Assembly (NCBI RefSeq): GCF_904849725.1
Contig: NC_058518.1
Location: 10,932,147-10,996,146 of the forward strand
Reading direction: 5' to 3'
DNA from: Hordeum vulgare subsp. vulgare
Taxonomy: Eukaryota > Streptophyta > Magnoliopsida > Poales > Poaceae
Length of the DNA stretch: 64,000 nt
Shown here: positions 31,357 to 40,452 of the stretch, piece by piece
Layout: every line of letters starts with the position of its first letter
Numbering within the stretch: the stretch's first letter is position 1
Translations under genes and position numbers: made by a program
The notes under the pieces: model-generated
Database searches by the model: none
Seen by the model: only the letters and a program-made list of their open reading frames with translations
What the model was told of the DNA's origin: nothing

Positions 31357-33821
31357 ATTTCAACCTGCCAGAATGTGAGAATGAAGACACCGCAGACAAA
31401 CTGAGGGCCAAAGTCAAGCGGTGGACTCTGAAGAAGATGGCCGAACTGTTCCGTAGCTGGAAGAAGAAGCTATGGAAAAACTATCTGAAGACAAAGAAAG
31501 TGCCAGTATTCGAGGGGTATCTAGCCAAGCAGGCGAATCACTGGAAGGCATTTCAAGAGTACAAGGAGTCAGAAGATGCCCAGGCATTATCAGAAAAGAA
31601 CAAGATAAATGCCGACAAGAAGAAATATCATCACAAGCTGGGGCCAGGGGCTATGAGACTGCCATCCCAAAGTGGGATAAGAAAGAGCAAGATCTGATAG
31701 ATAAAGGCATCGTACCTGAACCACTCCATAATGAGTGGGAATTGAGAGCAAGAAATTGGTTCCTTGCGCATGGTGGGTCGTACGACGAAACAACAGGGGA
31801 CCTCATCTGCAATGACGAGCTTAGGATATCGAGGGAGAATTGGAAAAGGATAGTGAAAGAAATTAAGGAGGGACAAAGAAAGTTCACTGCAGATAGAGAT
31901 AAAGATTTGCTCACACTGGTCCTCGGCAATGACGAACATGGAGGACGAACGCGAGGCTTCGGTCCTTCTTACCCGTGGTGGCTTGGGTTTGCCAGAGACC
32001 AAGACACTTACAGAAGCCGAGAGAGAGCAAAGAAGCGGCAGCAGGATGAGGAGAATGACAAGTTCAACCAGTTGCTTGCTAGGATTAACGAGCAACAGAA
32101 GCAGATTGATGAGCTTACAGGAGTACCGCGCCAGGAAGATCCTGCACTTGATATTACCGGCGCCCCATCTAAGCGGAAAAGCAGCGTGGCTGAATCTGAG
32201 GCTCCACCCGACGATGAACGAAGAATGATAGAGGGCGGTCCCGGCTACTCCGTGGATGGAATCAAGGAGTCAACATCATGTGAACTCCATCAGAAATTCA
32301 AGAACATATCCATGAAGGTGGCCGTCGGACAAGCTTTACCTTCTCGCCCTGATGCACGCTGGCATGGCCGTGAGATTCCAGCTGGCTTTGCTAAAGTCGG
32401 GGTGGATGAAATCATGACGGGGTTTAATGATATGGAGCTCGACATAGCTGGACCCGAAGATGAGAGGACACTCGGAGAAGTACTGGGTGGAGTCATCCTA
32501 TGGGACAAGAACTACATCAAGCTTCCAGGCTCGGCCCCAAGGACAACACCGCATCCGAGTCGGCGCAGGTCACCTACACCTCCATTACCTCCAAGCCCTC
32601 CACATGACGTCGGCCAGCACAACACGAGTCCGTCTCGATCACCGCCGCCGGACTTGGGTCGTCCGTCTCCGCCGCCGCCCGCACATGATACTAAGCGGAA
32701 GCGTGCCAGCAAGAACGCTCCGTCGAAGATTTCTAAGCGACGGAGCTCCCCAAAGCGCAAACTGTCGCCCCTCCCAAAGGTACCTCATGCTAATCTTCCT
32801 ATCAGACCTTATGATCGTACCCCCGAGGAAAACGCCAGGATAGCAAAGGAACAGCAAGATGCGCAGATGAAAAGGAAGGAACCCGAGCCCCGCTCGGAAT
32901 ACACCGAGAAGCACATAGCATGGGCAAAAGACTTCATAACCACTCCATCACAGTATGACTTACACTATAAGCCTGATGACTATACACGCACATTGCAGAA
33001 GGAAGTGAAAAAGAGCAGCTCACGTGCAAGTGCAAGTGGGAGCAAATCAAGTTCAACTACAAGCAAGAAAAAATCACACGTTCCTCAACTTGGACAACAG
33101 GCCAAACAGTCGATCCCACCCCTCAAGGTGTTAACCGAGAATGTTCCCCCTCCGGTGCAGGGTCAAGCTTTTGAAAGAGCAAAGGAGTTGGCGGATGAAT
33201 GTGGTATCTCGGTTGAAGATTTGCTGGCTTCCCAAGACGGCAGGATACCCAAGGCTGTGGTAGCCCCTAAGCCACAGTTTGTCATGGGAGAGCCTTTGGT
33301 CAGCAAATATGATCTCCCAACAAATATGCGTTACTTGCATAAATGGTACTTAAGTGAATCAAAGAATGGGAGAACGATGATCGTGCTGAGTGTCCCACGG
33401 GAGTACTACGGCCGCTCCGAAGAAATCCATATCGACTTTGATGAACTCTTCCAGATGTACAATGGCGATGCCCTCGACAAATCGCTTATGAGTTGCTATT
33501 GTTTGTAAGTTTTTTAATTTGTTGTCTACATATAACTTGTTTAGTTATTTCAATTCATTGTCTATATATAACTTGTACTCTATTATGCAGAATGAAGATT
33601 CTGGAGTGTAAAAGTAAGAGCATCCTAAATATTGGGTTTATTGACCCAGATAAAATACATATAGCGACGCTAACTGACAAACCCAAGGAGACGGAGGAAA
33701 ACCTTCTAAGGTTTCTAAGAGATCAAAATTTCTGTGACCACATACTGTTTCCATACAACTTCAGGTGAGGGTCTTTACTCTGTTGTGTCCATTCACTTAT
33801 AAGTGTAATTGATAAGTTACT

Positions 33822-33822
33822 G

Positions 33823-33853
<31 letters not shown>
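33822..33853 (+). repeat. (CA)n(TA)n microsatellite in a Ptta-Ulp1 intron
   Basis: Alternating CA then TA repeats precede the acceptor of the exon that encodes the protease His motif. The CACTA-5 copy has a much shorter tract (42303-42320). Confidence 0.9.
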
Positions 33854-34809
33854 CATGTGCAGCTTCCATTGGATTCTGTTGGACATTCAAATTGATAAGG
33901 GAAGAGTTGATGCCTTTGACCCATTATTGAGACCCTTGGAACAGTTCCAAAGCCTGCAGGACATGCTCCAAGGGTAATTTTAATCATTCTTGCGCTCTAT
34001 CGGTCTCTTTCGATGATTTTCTGATATATCAATTAATGAAAAACTTAGCAAATCATTATCCTTGTCGGGCAGGGTTTGGAAGCGGTTCAAGTGCGTGACT
34101 ACCGGTAACTTTCCTGAGAAGCTGACCTTTAGAGCGGCTCAGGTAAGTAGTAGTATGATATAGTTCTATTAATTTTCAATACATTTATGATGCTAGATTA
34201 TTATTTTGATTATATATATTCTATTCTCGTAAAGTGCGACCAGCAGCCACGGGGAACGCATCTATGCGGATACTATGTTTGCGAGACCATTCGCACGTTT
34301 ACCTGTGAGTTCAAGGATCACAGATTCGACGTAAGCAATGAACATTCACACGTGTATTTTTACCCGTCATTCTTTGTTATCATGATTGATATTCATATTC
34401 ATCTCCTCTTCTTATATAGCACACGGCCATGAGGACGAAGGTCCTACCACAGCAACGCGCGATTGGTGTTGCAGAGGAGCTTGCGGGATTTCTGAGGACG
34501 GAAGTTATAGAAGATAAAGGACGATTTAGTGTAGCTAAGGGCCATTACTGATGTTCGTCCATGTAATCGAATAGACGGGCTCTAGTCCCGACAATTCAGA
34601 TCTCCATATAATTGTATATATATGATCGCTTGTAAGATAAGTTAATCTTATATATATATATGCATAATTATTTCTATTTAAATTATATGAAAACTAATTC
34701 CCGAACACCAAACGAGGCATCACGTTGATCTCCCGAACACCTAAACCCTAAAACCCTAAAACCAAAAAATAATTTCATTCAAAAAAAAACCCAAAAACCA
34801 CCAAAATCT

Positions 34810-35024
34810 GAAAATCTTTAGTCCCGGTCCGTGTAACGAACCGGGACTAAAGGGCCTGCCCCTGGGGCGCTACGAGGCGCCCACGTGGAGCACCTTTAGT
34901 CCCGGCTTGTAACAGGGCCGTGACGAAAAGGTTAGGCCTTTAGTCCCGCCCCTTTAGTCCCGGTTGGTGAACCGGGACTAAAGCCCCTTACGGGCCGGGG
35001 CTATAGGCCCTGTCCCCACTAGTG
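34810..35024 (+). repeat. CACTA-4 right palindromic subterminal array
   Basis: Three TTTAGTCCCGG-type palindromes lie between AATCTTTAGTCCCGG at 34815 and the terminal inverted repeat at 35006-35024. It is near identical to CACTA-1 (1-60 plus 7499-7604). Confidence 0.88.
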
Positions 35025-35027
35025 ATT

Positions 35028-36986
35028 CTATTGAAAAAGGAATACATCGTGCTTCCACATTGTACTCTGCCGCCTCAGCTGCCGACGTCGCATCAGCAGA
35101 CTTCGCCGCCTCTGCCGTCTCAGCCACGTCAACACACACTGCTGCCTCCGCTTCGTTAGCCGTCTCCACCATCGCGTTAGCAGACTCCGCCGCCTCCACC
35201 GAGTCAGTAAACTCCGCCGCCTTCGCCACCTCAGCCCCGGGTGCATAAGCGGAAGACAACCGCCACTCCAGCGGCAGGTCCTACAACTTCAAAGAAATCC
35301 TCAGCACGTACAAGGAACATGATCAAGAATTCTCCTGCCAAGTTACCATTCGAGTTGGCTGAGAAGAAAAACAAGAAGGTCGTGGATACCGAAGTGAAAC
35401 GCCACCTTGCACCAAACCGGCTTGCACCAACGGAGAAAATAGATCCGGCAAAAGTGAAGTGTTGTCTAGAAACCTTACGCGACCACCGCCTTTGCTGCCA
35501 TCAAACTATGACCGCTCTATTATGAAGTCATATAAAGAACATGTGTATCTGTCGGGAAGTAGTAGTAGGGGGGGGCAATTCCCTAGCTCGGAGAACAGAA
35601 AAATCAATCGTGACCCCCACTGAAGGTATTTTCCAATATCGATTATGCTCCGTACGATAGTAGCCTAGGATCTTGGTATCATTCTTCCCGAATACTTAGG
35701 CCAACAGGTAGAGTTCCTCACGGCTCCTTTAGCATACCTAAAGAGGCCCAACTTCTATCAAGACAAATGTCGTGATTACGTGAGTGGTACATGGAAGTCT
35801 CAAAGGTAGGGAGCAACTGGCTCATGTTGGGAATTAAAGATGAGCATTACTTCAGTGGAGACGAGGAGATGTACATTGAATTTGATGAATTATTTCGGTT
35901 ATACAACCAAGCGGCCATCGACAAATCTATCGTCAGTTCCTATTATGTGTAAGTATTATTTCTGTCATTAAATCTCTAGCTCATCTCGTTCATTGCATGT
36001 ATAATTATCTTTACTATATTATGCAAAATGAAGATTCTCGAATGCAAAAGAGGACGGATCTATGGCATTGGGTTCATTAACCCAAATAACATACATGAAT
36101 ATACGGTAGAAAAGTACCCGAAGGACGCAGAGGATAACTTTCTAAGGGCGTTACTTGAACAACAAACCAGAAAGGAAATACTATTTCCTTACAACTTCTA
36201 GAGAGTGTTACTGTCTCTTGTACACATTATGTTTTGTTTACTCGATGTTAAGTGTAATTGATGAGTTATGCGTGCGCATGTTCCACTTTATTCTCTTTGT
36301 CGTTCAGGTTCACGGAGCAGGAGTACTTGTCATGGACTCGAAACGTAATGACCATGTGATGTGGGCGGACTTAGTGAAATGCTCTAGAGGTAATTTTAAT
36401 CATTATCGCATTATATCAACAACTTCCGTTCGTTTCCTGATATCAAGTAATTAATAACTTCTTTATTCATTTTCTTTGCCACGCGTGGTTTGGAAAAAGT
36501 TCTTCAAGATGGTTAGGGGTGAATGGAAAGAGGAGCTGTAATTTTAAAAACTCAATGTAAGTAGTACTAGCTAGGTCAACGCATCTCTTGGATTCTATCT
36601 TCAATACCATTATCATGCTTGATTATTATTTTGATTGAACTCCATTCTCGTAAAGTGCTTGAGGCATGGAGACAAGAATAATTTATGTGGATATTATGTT
36701 TGCGAGTTCATTCGCCAGAAAACCTGTAAGAAAGGCAGAGTTTTAGAAAAAACTTCGAGTACGTAAACAATATTCACAATTTTATTTTATTATCGTAAAT
36801 TGTGTTGAGTTTCATTCATGTATATTGACCCTCTTTTTTAAATTAGATCTAACGAATGCGGGACAAACTCCTAACAAAAGATCGCGTACGACCAATTCAA
36901 AAGGAATTGGTGGAATTCTTACTTGAAGAGGTCATATCTAAAACCGGAGAATACCATCGGGAATTTGTAGGGAATTTTGATAACTA
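35028..36986 (+). pseudogene. CACTA-3 Ptta-Ulp1 gene, right piece, decayed
   Basis: This continues the frame from 15493 (LLKKEYIVLP aligns with LWDKNYIKLP of CACTA-4). The Pro/Ser/Ala-rich linker has stops, and 35526-35800 is degenerate. Recognisable later pieces: EEMYIEFDELFRLYNQAAID (to about 35950), exon MKILECKRGRIYGIGFINP (36029-36200), VLVMDSKRNDHVMW (36306-36390), NLCGYYVCEFIRQ (near 36680) and the C-terminal ELVEFLLEEV (to 36986). The protease Cys box and an Asp are present. The FHWILL box with the catalytic His is not recognisable in front of VLVMD. The protease is therefore dead here. Confidence 0.72.
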
Positions 36987-37224
36987 GATATTAGGGATCG
37001 TAAGAGATATTATATTGTATATATGCATGGACGTGTATTATACATAGTAGCGTCGAATGTATATGCGCAAATTTGTTGTTCGACCAAGCACGAAGAAAGA
37101 GGTCATTTCTCTATATTGATGACAATCTTTTGTAATGATTCTTTCATTGCTATATGTAGTTGAATGGAAAACATAACATAAAAATGAAAAGTCTAAACCC
37201 CTCCTTTTGAAAAAAAACATAAAC

Positions 37225-37444
37225 CCCGGGGCTCGCTTTAGTCCCGGTTGGCATTACCAACCGGGACTAAAGGTCCTCCTGCTTGGCAGTTCCACGGCGA
37301 CCACGTGGAGCCCCTTTAGTCTCTGTTCGTAACACAACCAAGACTAACAAGGAGGGCCTTTAGTCATGATTCCTTAGTTCCGGTTGCACAACCGGGACTA
37401 ACGGTCCTTACTAACCTGGACTAAAGCCCCGTTTTCCACTACTG
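37225..37444 (+). repeat. CACTA-3 right palindromic array
   Basis: It contains TTTAGTCCCGGTTGG...CCAACCGGGACTAAAG and more diverged pairs, ending CCCGTTTTCCACTACTG at 37444. The mutated end would not fit the CACTA consensus. Confidence 0.75.
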
Positions 37445-38238
37445 AAGGGTTTATTCTAACACTTACATATCTCAACAAATAGTGATGCTAAATCCTTGAT
37501 ACCGTTCATTGCTACTACAAATGGTTATCCAAATGCCTCCCAAGCCTAATGATTAGTATCCTATGGGGTCTTTCATTTCTGAAAATTAGCTACTCTACTC
37601 TTTCCACAATCTCAACCAAGCTAGAAGTGCACAAAGCAACCAGGATATCTGGCACATTTTTTTAGTTCTTGCGCGCAGTGGTCTAAATAAATGCCAAAAC
37701 CAGGAAGAGGAGAGAAAGCTATGAAGTATTTCATTGAGAAGTAAAGTATTACAATTATTGGCACATATGTGTGGTTGGCTCATATACCTGGTCTGTCACT
37801 TGCCAGGTTAAACTTAAGTTGGCCGTCTACCACTCATGTTAATTATGTGTCATGCAGGACGTATCCTGTGAATGTGCATTCCGATGCAGTCGATCCTCAA
37901 AAGAATATGGGCTTCAATTTACTCACACAGACCGAATGAGGAAAAACCCAGACCCATGAGCCCCGTGGTTACACTAGGCTGGCATGGACGGCTAATTAAG
38001 TTAGCACAAGGACTCAAACCTTCCCCAAGTAAATGCACAAAATTCTTCGCAAGCACATGTTGATGGACGGAGATAAATTTTTTTCTATTCCTTATAACCA
38101 TCGGTGTCTTTAATTATTTTTCCTAAATCATTTCACAAAGTTTTTTATGTGGCCTTAAAGCTACTTTCTAACCCTAGTTTATGACCCGGGTTTACACACA
38201 TTGAAAACCCCTAACCCTCTTGGAGTTCAGATAGGTGT
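37445..38238 (+). repeat. Promoter-like unit, copy U4 (most complete)
   Basis: This is the longest uninterrupted copy. It covers the landmarks of U3 left and right parts without the Harbinger insertion, so it serves as the empty-site reference. It has a TATA-like TCTAAATAAATGCC, then AAACCAGGAAGAGGAGAGAAA about 20 bp later. No conserved ORF follows. It ends at the CACTA-5 insertion. Confidence 0.7.
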
Positions 38239-38580
38239 CACTAGTGAAAAACGGGCCTTTGGCCGGGACCCCTTAGTCCCGGCCTGTCTCTGGGCCGGGA
38301 CTAAAGGCCCGGCCACGTCGCCCCAATTCTCAATGCCTCCCTCGAGGCTTTAGTCCCGGCCCGTAAGGAGCCTTTAGTCCCGGTTCGTGTCCCAAACCGG
38401 GACTAAAGGGCTACGCGGTGGGCAGTGGTGGTGGCAACCGTTCGTATCCTCCTTTAGTCCCGGTTGGTGGCTCAACCCCGGACTAAAGGCCTAACACGTA
38501 GCCTGCCGTAGTGGTGGCAACCGTTGGTATACCTCTTTAGTCTCGTTTGGTGGCTCAACCCGGGACTAAAGGCCCAAACG
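38239..38580 (+). repeat. CACTA-5 left palindromic array (plus arm)
   Basis: It has the same composition as 15494-15835, with small changes (for example TTTAGTCTCGTTTGG near 38540). It lies directly upstream of exonuclease copy 2. Confidence 0.88.
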
Positions 38581-38711
38581 GTTTGCATCCCGCGTCGTTT
38601 CGGGCGATGAAAAGCACGAACCGAAGCACAGTCGCCATTTCTCTGTTTCTTCTTCTCTCTCGCTCTCCCTCTCTGTTCTTCTCCTCTCTTCTTCCCTTCT
38701 CTTCTTCCACC

Positions 38712-40125
38712 ATGCCAACTCGCTTTCCAAAGGTGCTCGCACATGGCACGACCATGCTCGATGTCGTGTACACGAACGAGAGCAGGGAGGTGCCGTTTTT
38801 TCTTGAACAGTTGAAGGAAAAATGGCTTGACGCCGCAATGGATCATGAGAAGTTCTTGGGGCTTGATCTGGAGTACACGGCCGATCAACGCGGTGTTGCC
38901 GTCATCCAACTATGCTTCGCACGCCATGTCTTGATCTTCCAATGGGCGAGGTAAGTTTTGAGGCTTTCTTTGATCCAAGATAATGACATTGTAAGTTTAT
39001 TTGTTTCAATCATAGTTGGTTCCCTTCAAATAGTTGTAGTGAAACAATTTTGATTAGTTGAAGGGGAACACAATCTAATTGGAATAGTGTTCCATAATCT
39101 GAAAAATCGTATTAGAATCAACTAGTGTTTAATATGTTCCATTGGAATCATAGTTGGTTCCCTTCAAATAGTTGTAGTGAAACAATTTTGATTAGTTGAA
39201 GGGGAACACAATCTGATTGGAATAGTGTTCCATAATCTGAAAAATCGTATGAGAATCAACTAGTGTTTAATATGTTTCATTGGAATCATAGTTGGTTCGC
39301 TTCAAATAGTTGTAGTGAAACAATTTTGATTAGTTGAAGGGAACACAATATGATTGGAATAGTGTTCCACAATCTGAAAAATCTGATTGGTTCAATATGT
39401 TCCATTGAAATAATAGTTGTAGTGATACAATTTTATGCGGTGTTCTTTAATCCAAGGTTATGAAAATTGCATATAGCTAGTGATCTCTCTAGGTTCCATT
39501 GGATAGCAATATGATATGTCATAGTCATGAAAATTGCATATAGCTAGTGATCTCTCTAGGTTCCATTGGATAGCTATAGTGATCTCTCTAGGTTCCATTG
39601 TATATGTTCTATTTGAATCCTAAAGATAATTTTCTCTTTAGTTGTAGTGAAACATGTTTCCTTATTGCAGCAGTATGTAACATTTGTTCCATTTTAATTT
39701 GTTTCTGTTGCAGTGGTGACAAGCATTGTCCAAAACTCATGGACTTCCTTCGCAGCGGCATCACTTTTGCTACCGTTGACATAAGGAACGACAAGCTGAA
39801 GATGAGGTACAGCTTCGGTATTGAGATACCAACTGGTTACCTCATTGATCTCCAAACGGTATTCAGGCTTCGACATGTCAGGACTTCGATGGCTCATATG
39901 GCAGTTGCCTTGATCGACGAGGAATATGGTGATATGAAGACCGGTTTCCCAAAGTCTCAGCACAAACTTTGGGAGAAGGCCCCACTTGATCCTATCAGCA
40001 TTGAGTATGCAGCAAAAGATGCATACGTTTCACACGAGTTGTACCGCAAGATTCGAGTCGTCAATTATGGCCAGCGTCACCTCGAGGATGGTGGACATTC
40101 TGATTCAGACGATTCAGACGAGTAG
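38712..40125 (+). CDS. Werner-like 3'-5' exonuclease (DEDDy), copy 2, two exons
   Basis: Exons 38712-38950 and 39714-40125 have the same lengths as copy 1 (239 and 412 nt), also 216 residues. The catalytic block FLGLDLEYTADQRGV is identical to copy 1, and motif III is YAAKDAYVSHELY. Elsewhere I count about 43 replacement and 6 silent differences from copy 1. Examples are PTGYLIDLQTVFRLRHVR here against PASCLVNLQTIFRLRHDR. The intron differs at about 22 of 763 positions and has the same 138-bp repeats. The reading frame, splice sites and acidic tail (DSDDSDE) are intact. It may still make an active enzyme. Confidence 0.85.
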
Positions 40126-40452
40126 TGTTCTCAACGTTGAACACTTGTATATATATCTATGGTAGCTATTATTATGTACTGTTTGGACTAGTATCATGTA
40201 CTGCTTGGACCAATTTATATATGTCTAGTTTCTGTTTGTGCCATTATAGTTTCCAAATTTGAATGGTTTAGCCCTTTCTAACTTCATTTGCTACTTTTGA
40301 ATGGTTTAGCCCTTTCTAACTTCATGGTATCATGCATTTCGACCACATATATATACAAAAAGTCTTGAGTTCAAATAAGTTCAAAAAATAATAATTAAAT
40401 GCACGAAGAATACCAAATGAAGTCAGAAATTGTTGAAATTTTGTGATGTGCC
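40126..40452 (+). other. 3' region of exonuclease copy 2 up to a deletion junction
   Basis: The sequence matches 17396-17640 and then a piece of the 337-bp unit (GAAATTTTGTGATGTGCC). At 40452-40455 it jumps to the middle of the Ptta gene (AGGATACCCAGGGAGAATTGG, compare 31823). The shared bases at the break are CTT. The array, promoter and Ptta N-terminal part are missing from this arm. Confidence 0.8.

Larger units (their letters stand above)
21854..34551 (+). pseudogene. Ptta/En/Spm transposase-associated protein with Ulp1 (C48) protease domain, broken
   Basis: Inferred exons: 21850-22084, 22190-22460 joined to 31362-33504 (copia in between), 33591-33764, 33863-33973, 34073-34142, 34235-34330 and 34420-34551. 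The start is MDPHIKNLEEEELLED, an acidic N-terminus. The plant transposase Ptta/En/Spm domain follows, with WKAFQEYKESEDAQALSEKN and ARNWFLAHGGSYDETTG. Next come a coiled coil, a Pro/Ser/Lys-rich linker and a C-terminal Ulp1-like protease. Its triad is visible as FHWILLD (His), VDAFDP (Asp) and HLCGYYVCE (Cys). Such proteases cleave SUMO-like tags. Two breaks exist: the copia insertion, and a one-base loss in a G run near 31645-31650 that shifts the frame. The splice sites I list are consensus GT/AG. Confidence 0.75.
15494..35024 (+). mobile_element. CACTA-4, complete element carrying exonuclease and Ptta-Ulp1 genes
   Basis: The left end is CACTAGTGGAAAACGGGCC and the right end, inverted, is CACTAGTGGGGACAGGGCC (15 of 19 match). 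ATT flanks both sides (15491-15493 and 35025-35027). The inserted copia element accounts for about 8.9 kb, leaving about 10.6 kb of CACTA. Order: left palindromic array, exonuclease gene, 337-bp array, 164-bp array, hairpin, second palindromic array with TATA box, Ptta-Ulp1 gene, right palindromic array. No DDE transposase gene (TNP2/TnpD) is visible, so mobility would need a partner. Confidence 0.9.
14829..37444 (+). mobile_element. CACTA-3, old decayed copy split by CACTA-4
   Basis: The part at 14829-15493 continues at 35028 once CACTA-4 and one ATT duplication are removed, and one reading frame runs across the join. Its gene is a diverged relative of the Ptta/Ulp1 gene of CACTA-4. The right end at about 37225-37444 has TTTAGTCCCGGTTGG...CCAACCGGGACTAAAG palindromes and ends TTTTCCACTACTG. 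That is one base away from the canonical CACTAGTG, so the end itself is mutated. The left end is not found and was probably deleted. Confidence 0.75.

Noticed and set aside
35028..35259. Ala/Ser/Glu-rich frames on both strands near 35000-35260
   Set aside because: They are shadows of the repetitive Pro/Ser linker of the decayed CACTA-3 gene.
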